This document shows, in pieces, positions 17,180 through 25,468 of a DNA stretch of 42,855 nt. This DNA is from an uncultured Gammaproteobacteria bacterium. GTDB lineage: Bacteria > Pseudomonadota > Gammaproteobacteria > Steroidobacterales > XN24. Below the pieces are notes generated by a model. The model saw only the letters and a list, made by a program, of their open reading frames with translations, ran no database searches and was not told the origin of the DNA. How positions within the stretch are numbered: position 1 is the first letter of the stretch; each line of letters begins with the position of its first letter. The stretch lies in the NCBI GenBank assembly GCA_937924335.1, contig CALDWW010000094.1, positions 1 to 42,855 of the forward strand, read 5' to 3'. Both the position numbers and the translations under genes were made by a program.

Positions 17180-19210
17180 CTAGCGGACTTCCTGCCAGCC
17201 CTCGTCGGCCTGGAAACGATCTCCCAGTCTCTGCCGCAGCTGCTCCAGGCTGGCCGTCACATCGTCGATACCGCGATGGCGGGCGTAGTTCACCGGACCA
17301 CCGCGGAAAGGCGCGAATCCGGTGCCGAAGATGACGCCCGCATCCAGCAGATCGAGGTCGTCGACAACCCGGTCACGATAGACCGCAATGGCCTCGTCCA
17401 CCATCGGTAGCAGGAGTCGGTCCGCGAGTCCGGGCGGCACGCTCTGATCCGATTTCTCTTTGACCGGTTTGCCGTTCTTCCACTCATAGAAACCCTGGCC
17501 CGTCTTCCGTCCCAGCTTTTTCTGCTCAACCATGCGGCTGAGTTGCTCCGGCACCGGGAATCCATAGGCCTCACCCAGGATGCGGGCTACGTGATGCGCG
17601 ACATCAAGTCCTACCGTGTCTGCCAGTTCTACCGGACCCATGGGCATCCCGAACGCTTTGGCAGCCTTGTCGATAACCGGGAGAGGTACGCCTTCTTCGG
17701 CGACAAGCAGTGCTTCCATCATGTACGGCATCAGCACTCGATTCACAACGAATCCGGGCGAACTGAGACAGGGCAGGGGAAGTCGATCAATCCGCCTCGC
17801 AAATGCGATTCCTTTCTGTATCTCCTCGTCCGGCGTCTCGGCCGTGTGGATGACTTCGACGAGCGGCATCATGGCGACCGGGTTGAAGAAGTGCAGACCG
17901 ATCAATCGGTCGGGGTTGTCAAGACAGCCGCGCAATTCCTCGAGACGGATGCTGGACGTGTTTGTGGCAAGCACCGCCCCCGGTTTCATCCGGGGTTCCA
18001 GCCGCGTGTAGAGCTCACGCTTGGCGTCTGCATTCTCGAAGATCGCCTCGATCACGACATCTGCCCTGGGAACGCCCGTGCCGTCGACATCCGGCATCAG
18101 GCGGTCCATGGCGGCCTGTACGAGACGCGGTTCGCGAAGCTTGCGCTTGAATAGTTTCTGCGCCCTCTTGATGGCCGGCCCGATGAACTCCGGTGCCCGG
18201 TCCTCGAGAGTGACTGTCAGCCCCCTCAGCGCACACCATGCGGCAATATCTCCGCCCATGACGCCGGCGCCGACCACGTGGGCATGTCCGAACCGGTGCG
18301 GTTTGCCCGCCGCCAAGGCCTTCATGCGATCCTGAAGCAGGAACACGCGAACAAGATTTCGCGACGTGTCCGAGCACATCAGCGATGCGATTGAACGCGC
18401 CTCCGCTACATACATGCCGGCAGGGTCGTCAGCGTGGCGTCGCCACAGATCGATGATTGCGTACGGTGCCGGATAGTGATCACGCCGGGCTTTCTTGGCC
18501 ACCTGCTTCGAAAGCAGCGATGCGACGATGCCGCGTACGGGGCCGAGAGACAAGAGCCGCTCCCGTGCCGACACACGCCGGGTCGCCGGCGGTTTCATAG
18601 CCATCATCCTGCCGGCACGTCGCAGATGTCTCTCCGGGACGATCTGATCGACCAGGCCCATCCGATAGGCCTGCTTCGGTCGGATGTTTCGGCCGGTCAG
18701 CATCATATCCATGGCAGCAAAGACCCCGACCAGCGCGACCGATCGCACAGTACCGCCGAATCCGGGATGGATACCGAGCTTCACTTCCGGCAGGCCCATG
18801 ACAGCCTTGGGGTCGTCGACCGAAATCCGGTAGCGGCAGGCGAGTGCGAGCTCGAGACCGCCTCCCAGGGCGAAGCCGTTTATCAGCGCGATCGTCGGGC
18901 ACGGCAGAGCTTCCAGCCGGTCGAGCACATGTTGCCCCTTGCGGACCAGGTCGAATGCCTGCTCGGGGCTTTCCAGGCCGGTGAATTCCTTGATGTCTGC
19001 GCCCGCAATAAATCCATTGCTCTTACCCGAGAAAACGATGACGGCTTTCGGTGAGGCTTCTTCGATCTCTGCCAGGCGGTCATTCAGATCTGCCATGACC
19101 TCTGCCGAGAGGACATTCGTCCCGGCATCTGTCTTGTCAAATCGCAGCCAGGCGAGTGAGTCGCTGTCGAGCTCAAAGGTCCAGTGGGTCGTCTTCTTAT
19201 CTGTGGTCAT
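17180..19210 (-). CDS. fadJ: Fatty-acid oxidation complex alpha subunit (FadJ-like)
   Basis: A 676-residue bifunctional enzyme. The N-terminal crotonase domain (about 1-200) hydrates enoyl-CoA; its oxyanion and glutamate motifs are FIAGADIKEF, GGGLELALACRYR and PEVKLGIHPGFGGT. The 3-hydroxyacyl-CoA dehydrogenase follows, with NAD-binding VVGAGVMGGDIAAWCA, TNTSSIRLEEL and catalytic GLHFFNPVAMMPLVEVI, then the C-terminal domain. Length and partner gene resemble FadJ. It begins 3 bases after the thiolase stop, so the two form an operon and probably a complex. Confidence 0.93.
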   Translation of the reverse strand: MTTDKKTTHWTFELDSDSLAWLRFDKTDAGTNVLSAEVMADLNDRLAEIEEASPKAVIVFSGKSNGFIAGADIKEFTGLESPEQAFDLVRKGQHVLDRLEALPCPTIALINGFALGGGLELALACRYRISVDDPKAVMGLPEVKLGIHPGFGGTVRSVALVGVFAAMDMMLTGRNIRPKQAYRMGLVDQIVPERHLRRAGRMMAMKPPATRRVSARERLLSLGPVRGIVASLLSKQVAKKARRDHYPAPYAIIDLWRRHADDPAGMYVAEARSIASLMCSDTSRNLVRVFLLQDRMKALAAGKPHRFGHAHVVGAGVMGGDIAAWCALRGLTVTLEDRAPEFIGPAIKRAQKLFKRKLREPRLVQAAMDRLMPDVDGTGVPRADVVIEAIFENADAKRELYTRLEPRMKPGAVLATNTSSIRLEELRGCLDNPDRLIGLHFFNPVAMMPLVEVIHTAETPDEEIQKGIAFARRIDRLPLPCLSSPGFVVNRVLMPYMMEALLVAEEGVPLPVIDKAAKAFGMPMGPVELADTVGLDVAHHVARILGEAYGFPVPEQLSRMVEQKKLGRKTGQGFYEWKNGKPVKEKSDQSVPPGLADRLLLPMVDEAIAVYRDRVVDDLDLLDAGVIFGTGFAPFRGGPVNYARHRGIDDVTASLEQLRQRLGDRFQADEGWQEVR

Positions 19211-19213
19211 CTC

Positions 19214-20524
19214 TTACTCCGCTCCCCGACTCAACAGCATGGCACCGCCCTGACCACCGCCGATACACAAGGTGGCTATGGCCTTGTCACCGCCGGTCCT
19301 CGCCAGGACGTTGAGTGCGTGCAATGCGATGCGGGCGCCACTTGCTCCGACCGGGTGACCGATGCTGACAGCACCGCCGTCGATGTTGAGCTTGTCCTGA
19401 TCGATAGAGCCCAGGGCGGCATCCAGCCCGAGCTCGTCCCTGCAATACTGGTCATCTTCCCAGGCCGCGACACATGACAGAACCTGCCCTGCGAAGGCCT
19501 CGTTTATCTCCCAGTAATCCACATCGGAGATATCCAAGTCATTACGCAGCAGGATGGGCGTCGATGCGTGAACCGGTCCCAGCCCCATCTGGGCGGGATC
19601 AAGGCCGGCCCACTCGCAATCGAGGATCCGGCCGAGTACAGGGAGGTCGTGTTCCTCTACCGCCCTGGCGCTCGCGAGCAGCATCAGTGCCGCACCATCG
19701 GTCACCTGCGAGCTGTTACCCGGGGTCACCAGTCCGACCTTGCGGTCGAAGAACGGTTTTAAGGTAGCCAGTTTCTCTTCACTGGATTCGCGCCGCAGGC
19801 CATCGTCCGTCTCATAGACATTGCCGGCCGAGTCATAGGTCGCGATGACCTCATCCATCGCGCCTGCATCGACCGCCGCGGCCAGACGCAGATGGCTGCG
19901 GACAGAGAACGCATCCATCTGCTGCCGATCAATCCCGAAGCGATGAGAGATGATCTCGCAGGTCTGCCCCATGTTCAGGCCTACAAGGGGATCGGTCAGC
20001 CCTTTGAGCAATGCGATCACCGGGCGCAGGTGCCCGGGCCTCAGCCTGGCGAAGTGTTTCAGTTTGGCCACCGGTGTTTTCGCGCGGCCGAGGCCTGCGA
20101 GCCAGTGCACCATGTCATCGTTGAACAGAATGGCGGCGCGGCTCATGGCCTCTGTCCCGCCGGCCAGCACCAGGTCCGAAGCGCCAAGCGCAATATTTCG
20201 AGCCGCGGAATCCACCGCCTGCATGGCCGAGGCGCAGTTACGCATGACTGTCCATCCCGGCACCTTGTGACCACACCCCAGTCGCAGGGCGACTATGCGA
20301 CCGATGTTGGCCTCGTCAGGACTGGGCATGGCGCAACCAAGGATGACCTCATCGAGCAGGTCCGGCGTGATTTTCTGCCGCGCCAGGAGCGGCCGACCGG
20401 CCGCGACCGCGAGATCCGAGGCGCTCAGGGGTCCGGGACGGCCGCGAGCCTTGAGGAAAGGAGTCCGGGCTCCATCGACCACATAGACGGGCGTGCTGCC
20501 ATAAGGGGCACGGTTACTCTGCAT
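19214..20524 (-). CDS. fadI: 3-ketoacyl-CoA thiolase (FadI-like)
   Basis: A 436-residue thiolase that cleaves 3-ketoacyl-CoA to acetyl-CoA and a shortened acyl-CoA. The acyl-enzyme Cys97 lies in VMRNCASAMQAVDSA. The histidine motif is SIGHPVGASGARI, and the second cysteine is in CIGGGQGGAMLL. Its length is that of FadI rather than the shorter FadA. The start is ATG 20524, with AGGAG about 6 bases upstream; the frame is open further upstream. It is the first gene of the fadI-fadJ operon. Confidence 0.92.
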   Translation of the reverse strand: MQSNRAPYGSTPVYVVDGARTPFLKARGRPGPLSASDLAVAAGRPLLARQKITPDLLDEVILGCAMPSPDEANIGRIVALRLGCGHKVPGWTVMRNCASAMQAVDSAARNIALGASDLVLAGGTEAMSRAAILFNDDMVHWLAGLGRAKTPVAKLKHFARLRPGHLRPVIALLKGLTDPLVGLNMGQTCEIISHRFGIDRQQMDAFSVRSHLRLAAAVDAGAMDEVIATYDSAGNVYETDDGLRRESSEEKLATLKPFFDRKVGLVTPGNSSQVTDGAALMLLASARAVEEHDLPVLGRILDCEWAGLDPAQMGLGPVHASTPILLRNDLDISDVDYWEINEAFAGQVLSCVAAWEDDQYCRDELGLDAALGSIDQDKLNIDGGAVSIGHPVGASGARIALHALNVLARTGGDKAIATLCIGGGQGGAMLLSRGAE

Positions 20525-20630
20525 CTGACACTCCTGTAACGGGATCTGCGGATCACCTGACGGTCCGGCCGGCCGCGGGGGTCCCAACGCTGTCAGTCGG
20601 TAGGCCTGCGGGGCATCGCCTGTTGGACCA

Positions 20631-20642
20631 GAACCGCGGTTC
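20631..20642. promoter_or_regulatory. Perfect 12-bp palindrome upstream of fadI
   Basis: GAACCGCGGTTC is a perfect palindrome about 107 bases before the fadI start, between the endonuclease-like gene and fadI (both minus strand). Its form resembles operators of TetR-type fatty-acid regulators such as PsrA (GAAAC-N4-GTTTC), but the match is partial. Placement fits a fad promoter; function is inferred. Confidence 0.3.
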
Positions 20643-20697
20643 GGTACTCAATCGAACTATCGTAGAAAGTTTGGCTGTGCGGCGCAACAAATGCCGA

Positions 20698-21453
20698 TCA
20701 GGCGGCCTGCTCGGAACAGTCCGTCAGCTGGAAATCGCATATCAGCGGGAGATGATCCGAGTATCCGACCCGGGGTATCTGGAAGTCGACCATTTCGACA
20801 CCCGGGCCGTAGAGGATGAAATCGAGTTCCTTGCGCGGCGACTGGCTCGGATAAGACGGCAGTTTCTCAACATTGGCGCTACGCATTCCGCTGGCCTCCA
20901 TGAAGAGGTAGAGCTCGTCTTCGCCCCAGAACGTATTGAAATCTCCGGCAACGATAACAGGCTTGTCGCACGCCGTGACCAGCTCGTGAAGCCGCCTGAG
21001 CTGACTCTGCCGATGCCGATACTTCAGCGACAGATGCACCAGGAAGATAGCTACATCCTCAAGCTCGAGCTCGATGATCAGGCGCTTTATGCCGGTCTCG
21101 AAGTAATGGAACCGCTCACCGTGCACCCTGGGAGCCGCGAGGAACGCATTCCCCTGTTTTCGCACGATCGGCAGCCGATTATTTAGTGAGGTCTCTCCGT
21201 ACTTGGATTCATAGACGGTGTAGTGCCCGAGATGGCCGGCGATGATCTCCGCCTGATTGACCATACCGGTCCGGATAGACCCGGTATCGACCTCGATGAG
21301 TCCCACCACATCAGGGTCCATGGACTTTATGAACTCCCTGATACTGTGCAGATTCTGCCTGTTGTCCCTCAGATACCCGGCGCCGGGCACCGGCAGGTTG
21401 AATCCCGGCCCGGTTCCGGCCGCGTAGCGGATGTTGTAGAGGAGAAATCGCAT
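20698..21453 (-). CDS. Endonuclease/exonuclease/phosphatase-family protein
   Basis: A 251-residue protein of the EEP fold (DNase I/APE1/phosphodiesterase superfamily). The metal and catalytic motifs are in order: NIRYA near the start, VVGLIEVDTGS, VHLSLKYRHRQ, VIVAGDFNTFWG and GYSDHLPLICDF. The substrate could be a nucleic acid, a lipid head group or a sugar phosphate; the sequence does not decide. No signal peptide is evident. It is divergent from the TIR gene, with about 140 bases between starts, and lies 174 bases upstream of fadI on the same strand. Confidence 0.85.
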   Translation of the reverse strand: MRFLLYNIRYAAGTGPGFNLPVPGAGYLRDNRQNLHSIREFIKSMDPDVVGLIEVDTGSIRTGMVNQAEIIAGHLGHYTVYESKYGETSLNNRLPIVRKQGNAFLAAPRVHGERFHYFETGIKRLIIELELEDVAIFLVHLSLKYRHRQSQLRRLHELVTACDKPVIVAGDFNTFWGEDELYLFMEASGMRSANVEKLPSYPSQSPRKELDFILYGPGVEMVDFQIPRVGYSDHLPLICDFQLTDCSEQAA

Positions 21454-21594
21454 CGCGTCTTCTGCGGTATCGGGCAGGGGTGCCGCTGTTCCGGCATCTT
21501 AATTGAGCAGCCCGACGAAGTTAACCACGATCGACTTCATCGGCAGTGGTTCTGTCGGTTAAACTGTCGGAAGGTGCAGTCAGGAGAACGAACC

Positions 21595-22047
21595 GTGTCT
21601 GAGAATAATCCCCACCGGTTATTTCCCAGCCATGGCTGGGTAAAAGACGAAGATTATCTGCGGCTGTTCGAATATCTGGAGAGCACGACCAACTTCTACT
21701 ACAGCAATGTCTGCGATCCGGATACTTCGCCCGAGGGAGAGGCCGTCGCTGACAGACGCACCAGGATCCTCGCGGGTATGAAGGATGCCGAGGTTCTGGT
21801 CGTGCTCTCCGGCATGTATGAAACGCAGAGGCAATGGATCGATTTCGAGATCCAGGCCGCCAAGGCACATGACGTACCGATCATCCTCGTCGAGCCGTTC
21901 GGCCCGCAGGATGCACCCGAGGAACTCAAGAGCAAGGCGGACCATGTATGTGGGTGGAATACCCGCAGCATCGAAGATGCGATCCGGATGGCTGCTCGCC
22001 ATGACGATACAAAGCGCTTCGACATGATCGAATTCGACCTCTCCTGA
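21595..22047 (+). CDS. TIR-like (MTH538/ThsB-type) domain protein
   Basis: A 150-residue single-domain protein. The pattern is that of the MTH538 TIR-like family, which includes Thoeris ThsB. It has LFPSHGWVKDEDYLRLFEYL at the start, then RILAGMKDAEVLVVLSGMYE, QWIDFEIQAAKAHDVPIILV and finally VCGWNTRSIEDAI. Glu85 in the DFEI motif is at the place of the conserved acidic residue in this family. ThsB proteins make a cyclic NAD-derived signal that activates ThsA; no ThsA-like gene (SIR2 or SLOG) is in the window. The start is GTG 21595, with AGGAG about 8 bases upstream. Defence, signalling or glycosidase-like roles are all open. Confidence 0.8.
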   Translation: MSENNPHRLFPSHGWVKDEDYLRLFEYLESTTNFYYSNVCDPDTSPEGEAVADRRTRILAGMKDAEVLVVLSGMYETQRQWIDFEIQAAKAHDVPIILVEPFGPQDAPEELKSKADHVCGWNTRSIEDAIRMAARHDDTKRFDMIEFDLS

Positions 22048-22156
22048 GTCCCGGGTTGAATCACAGGTAATCGGCCGGAACAGCCAGGCAGACTTGCTAC
22101 GGCTGTCGACCGGCTTCACCATCCGGCGCGAACAGGACATTGTTGAGGTCACGCGG

Positions 22157-22870
22157 ATGCGCGTCGTCAAGGAAACCGAAGACTACATCGTTCTGGACGA
22201 CTTCCTGGAGGATCGTGACTTCAGGCTGATCCTCGAGTACATGCAGCTCAACGACTACGCGCGCAATCCGAAGTGGATCAAACCCTGGGACCTCGCTGAT
22301 CGCCCGCCCTGGCAATCCGGCGAAACGGTCCATCACGCCCGAAAACGCCTGTCTCCCGAGGACCCTCGACGCCAGTATCCGACTGGCACAGCAATCGATC
22401 GTCTGTTCGAGCGCATCCTGGGGGCGAAGTTCTACCGCGATAATTTCAAAGACAGCTGCCCGGCGATGACCGCGCGGTCATACCTGCATGAACAGGGCGC
22501 ATCGCTGGACTGGCACAATGATGCCGGACGATTTGCCGGCGCCTATGCCTTCTATTGCCATCCCCGCTGGCACGCGTGCTGGGGCGGAGAGCTGCTCCTG
22601 ATCGAGGACGATATTCCGGATGAGCTGCTGCCGGAAAAGGAGATCATGGAGGAGGGCGAGATCAGGCGTCGGCGCAACTGGAATGTGATTCACAAGGATG
22701 ATCTCTCGGACTTACTGTTCTCGCGTGCGACCCACACCGAGTTCGTGTTCCCGGTCCCGAACCGGATGGTCATGATGCGACGCGGACTGTGGCACAAGGT
22801 AAACCTGGTCAAGAACCAGGCACCGATGGCTCGATGCTCAGTTGCGGGCTTCTTCCTGCCTGATGACTGA
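22157..22870 (+). CDS. 2-oxoglutarate/Fe(II)-dependent oxygenase, prolyl-hydroxylase-like
   Basis: A 237-residue protein with the iron-binding facial triad of 2OG oxygenases: His120-x-Asp122 in DWHNDAGR and a distal His213 in RGLWHKVN. An Arg in MARCSVAGFFL probably binds 2-oxoglutarate. The region between (AYAFYCHPRWHACWGGELLLI) fits the double-stranded beta-helix of prolyl-4-hydroxylase-like enzymes. The substrate is unknown. ATG 22157 has GAGG about 8 bases upstream; the frame opens earlier but without a good site. It follows the TIR gene by 109 bases and precedes a second, different 2OG oxygenase. Confidence 0.82.
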   Translation: MRVVKETEDYIVLDDFLEDRDFRLILEYMQLNDYARNPKWIKPWDLADRPPWQSGETVHHARKRLSPEDPRRQYPTGTAIDRLFERILGAKFYRDNFKDSCPAMTARSYLHEQGASLDWHNDAGRFAGAYAFYCHPRWHACWGGELLLIEDDIPDELLPEKEIMEEGEIRRRRNWNVIHKDDLSDLLFSRATHTEFVFPVPNRMVMMRRGLWHKVNLVKNQAPMARCSVAGFFLPDD

Positions 22871-22924
22871 CCTGGCCGCGGACGCGAGGATTCACGCGAT
22901 TGGCGCAAAACGGCGGAGTTTGCA

Positions 22925-23623
22925 ATGAGTGACGGCCAGCTTCAGACCAACGTCCTGTTCGGAACGCCGACCTGGCGTTCCGCCGTGCCCGAAATGCACC
23001 GGTTCCACGGGGAGATAAAGACGCAGCTACGCGAACTCTGGCGCCAGGGGTATTTCCAGCGCCACGGCAGCGGCTACGGTTATCAGACGACCGAAGAACT
23101 GTTCACGCCCAAGAATCTCGACAAGATCGAGTACCTGAGGGTCTTGAAGAAGGCCTTCGTGGACGCGTGCACGCGGATTCTGTCTCAGCGCCATGGGCAC
23201 TCCAAGAACATGCCGTTCGACGTCTACTGTATCCAGGGCTGGGTATTGATCCAGACGAATGAATCCTGGGTGGACGGCCCCTGGCATCATCATCACCCGG
23301 CGACTCTGAGCGGCTGCTATTACGTACAGATCCCCCCGACCCGGGATCCCACGGAAGGATTGCTGATGTTCCAGAGGTCTGAGCCGACAAACGTCTTCTG
23401 CGAAAACATGGCTGCTGTCCGTCCTGTAGAAGGGTCGCTGACGATCTTTCCCTCCTATCTGATGCACCGGCCGATGCCGACGCCATCAGCGAACGATTGG
23501 CGCATCGGCATCTGTATGGATGCGTTTGTCCACTGGCACAAGAAGAGCGAAGATCCGCTGCGCCGATTCGAGGACGAGGACGCGTACGAGGCCGCCCGCA
23601 GAGACAGCCTTGCAAATCGCTGA
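22925..23623 (+). CDS. Putative 2OG-Fe(II) oxygenase (2OG-FeII_Oxy_5-like)
   Basis: A 232-residue protein resembling the TIGR02466/2OG-FeII_Oxy_5 family. The N-terminus is LFGTPTWRSAVPE. The core has WVLIQTNESWVDGPWHHHHP with a four-histidine run (121-124), then LSGCYYVQIPP, VEGSLTIFPSYLMHRPMP (distal His181) and an Arg in WRIGICMDAF. These are the expected iron and 2-oxoglutarate ligands. It shows no obvious similarity to the preceding oxygenase apart from the fold. Related genes are often found near sugar or secondary metabolite clusters, but no such cluster is here. The substrate is unknown. Confidence 0.8.
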   Translation: MSDGQLQTNVLFGTPTWRSAVPEMHRFHGEIKTQLRELWRQGYFQRHGSGYGYQTTEELFTPKNLDKIEYLRVLKKAFVDACTRILSQRHGHSKNMPFDVYCIQGWVLIQTNESWVDGPWHHHHPATLSGCYYVQIPPTRDPTEGLLMFQRSEPTNVFCENMAAVRPVEGSLTIFPSYLMHRPMPTPSANDWRIGICMDAFVHWHKKSEDPLRRFEDEDAYEAARRDSLANR

Positions 23624-23671
23624 CTCCGGGGATCGTCTGACTCTGTTGGTGAAAAAGGGAACCGTGTCCAT

Positions 23672-23944
23672 ATGGAATTCAAGACGCTTCTTATCGTTTT
23701 CGGAACGGTCTTCCTTGCCGAACTGGGTGACAAGACGCAGCTGGCGACGGTCCTGTTCGCGGCCGATCAGAACAAGAGCTTGTGGATCGTATTCGTAGGC
23801 GCCTCCCTGGCACTCGTACTTAGCTCGGCCCTCGGCGTTATGGCGGGAGGCCTGATCGCGAATGCCGTCGATCCGAAACACCTGTCGACAGCCGCCGGGC
23901 TCGGATTCATCGCAATCGGCATGTGGACACTCTGGTCGGCATGA
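23672..23944 (+). CDS. UPF0016/GDT1-family membrane protein, half-size
   Basis: A 90-residue protein with three hydrophobic helices. The family motif E-x-G-D-K-(T/S) is seen in FLAELGDKTQLATVLFA. Members of this family (TMEM165/GDT1, bacterial MneA) move Mn2+ or Ca2+. Most have two such motifs in six helices; this protein has one, so it would have to work as a dimer or with a second half encoded elsewhere. The ATG has only a weak upstream site. It is on the same strand as the oxygenases and the sortase. Confidence 0.85.
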   Translation: MEFKTLLIVFGTVFLAELGDKTQLATVLFAADQNKSLWIVFVGASLALVLSSALGVMAGGLIANAVDPKHLSTAAGLGFIAIGMWTLWSA

Positions 23945-24026
23945 CCCCGGTCGCCACGCCCACGGTTCAAAACCGGCTGCAGTCCGGTAGAATGATGGTC
24001 TGATCGCGATCACATGGGAGGGTCCG

Positions 24027-24824
24027 GTGGTCAATAGATTGCTAGTCATACAACGCTTGTTCCTGGGAGTGGGCACCGTCCTGCTGATCGTCTGGGGCAC
24101 TGCGCACGCCCACCGTTACCTGGGCATGAAGAGTGACCTGGCCGCTTTTGAAGCCGCGCAACAGGCGATGTCGGAGCAGAGGCTCAGACTGGCCGCCGCC
24201 AACACGTCGCAGACTCCGGCCGAATCCTCGGCATATGACTCGGGCAGCGATGCGGACGAGGGCGCCGAGATCCCGAGTATCGACGTGAGCAATGCGCTGG
24301 CTGATTCCGAGGGCGTGGACGACATGCCGCCGCCCCCCGTGCCGACTGATATCGAACCAGACTACTCTCTATGGTCGCCGACGCGGGTGACAGACTATGA
24401 AGATACCCTGGCGATGGATCTGGGAGCACCGCAGGCGCTCCTGAACATCCCCTCGATCGGTCTGAAGGTCCCCGTACTGGAAGGCATCGACGAGATCACC
24501 TTGAATCGCGCCGTCGGAAGAATCCCGGGCACGGCGCGTCCGGGTGGCCTCGGGAACGTCGGCATCTCGGGACACAGGGACGGATTCTTCCGCGGTCTGA
24601 AGGACATCGGGCCCGGAGATGATATCGAGATAGTCACCTGGCGCGAGCGTATGCACTACGAAGTCCAGGAGATCATCATCGTAGACAAGCACGAAGTCGA
24701 TGTTCTCAAGGCGGATGACGAGGGGCTGCTCACCCTGGTGACCTGCTATCCCTTCTATTATGTCGGCCACGCTCCGAAGCGCTACATCGTGAGAGCGAAA
24801 CTGGCCGACTCCGAAATTATCTGA
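24027..24824 (+). CDS. Sortase, class D-like
   Basis: A 265-residue membrane-anchored transpeptidase. One N-terminal helix (LGVGTVLLIVWGTAHA) is followed by a long acidic, Ser/Ala/Pro-rich linker (about residues 35-120). The sortase barrel begins near LLNIPSIGLKVPVLEG. The catalytic His183 is in GISGHRDGFFRGL, Cys240 is in TLVTCYPFYYVG, and the Arg is in APKRYIVRAKL. Sortases attach LPxTG-type proteins to cell-wall or other amines. They are common in Gram-positives and rare in proteobacteria. The next gene encodes a protein with an LPETA signal, its likely substrate. The start is GTG 24027, with GGGAGG about 5 bases upstream. Confidence 0.9.
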   Translation: MVNRLLVIQRLFLGVGTVLLIVWGTAHAHRYLGMKSDLAAFEAAQQAMSEQRLRLAAANTSQTPAESSAYDSGSDADEGAEIPSIDVSNALADSEGVDDMPPPPVPTDIEPDYSLWSPTRVTDYEDTLAMDLGAPQALLNIPSIGLKVPVLEGIDEITLNRAVGRIPGTARPGGLGNVGISGHRDGFFRGLKDIGPGDDIEIVTWRERMHYEVQEIIIVDKHEVDVLKADDEGLLTLVTCYPFYYVGHAPKRYIVRAKLADSEII

Positions 24825-24886
24825 ATCTATCTGACAAGGGGACAACGCCGGCCGGATCGTGTTCGGACGGGTTGCCCGGGAACGCC

Positions 24887-25408
24887 ATGATGAGAATAGC
24901 CCTGATGATCTTTACGTTCGCTCTGGTACTGGTCGCTCTCCCGGCTATGGCCCAGCAGGCCCAGGTCGTCACCGTCCAGCAGACCGATATCAAGCGCATC
25001 GCCGGCGAGGTCGTCCAGGTGCGTGGCAATCTTCTGACCTTAAGGCATCAGGATGGCAGCGGCAGAGAAGCCTACCGCATCCCGCGAGGCGCATCGATCA
25101 AGGTCCAGGGTACCGAGACTCGACTTCTTGACCTGCAGCCCGGTCAGATGATCCGAATCTACTATCGCGAGACGTCGAGGGGCAGGGTCATCGTTCTAAG
25201 TCCGCCGATCGCATCCCAGGAACCGCGGGTCGTAGTGGATGACACGCCAGCGGAAGTGATGAACGAGGGCTCGGATGACCCGCCCGAGGAGTCCCTGCCC
25301 GAGATGCTGCCCGAAACGGCCAGCATCGTCCCACTACTGGGTCTTCTTGGCGGCGCATTCCTCTCCCTCGGCCTTATTGTGGCTGGCGTGCGTCGCCGGC
25401 TGGGATAG
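24887..25408 (+). CDS. Secreted protein with C-terminal LPETA sortase-recognition signal
   Basis: A 173-residue protein with an N-terminal signal peptide (MRIALMIFTFALVLVALPAMA, cut after AMA). A central small beta-rich domain (about residues 40-105) resembles DUF5666/OB-like folds, e.g. IAGEVVQVRGNLLTLRH and LDLQPGQMIRIYYRE. An acidic Pro/Glu linker follows. The C-terminus is a complete sorting signal: LPETA at 141-145, a hydrophobic helix (SIVPLLGLLGGAFLSLGLIV), then RRR. Class D sortases prefer LPxTA, which matches. It lies 62 bases after the sortase gene. The two ATG codons at 24887 and 24890 are both possible starts. Confidence 0.82.
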   Translation: MMRIALMIFTFALVLVALPAMAQQAQVVTVQQTDIKRIAGEVVQVRGNLLTLRHQDGSGREAYRIPRGASIKVQGTETRLLDLQPGQMIRIYYRETSRGRVIVLSPPIASQEPRVVVDDTPAEVMNEGSDDPPEESLPEMLPETASIVPLLGLLGGAFLSLGLIVAGVRRRLG

Positions 25409-25468
25409 TCGCTCGTCAGCAGCGGACGGCAGCCGGGCCATGCTCTGCGGTTTTGTACGTCCGCAGGC

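Noticed and set aside
21595..22047. Complete Thoeris defence system
   Set aside because: Only the ThsB-like TIR protein is present; no SIR2, Macro or SLOG-type ThsA is encoded within the window.
25445..25466. Hairpin CTGCGG/CCGCAG between the LPETA gene and copA as a terminator
   Set aside because: The stem is only 6 bp with a 10-base loop and no U-run on either strand; too weak to call.
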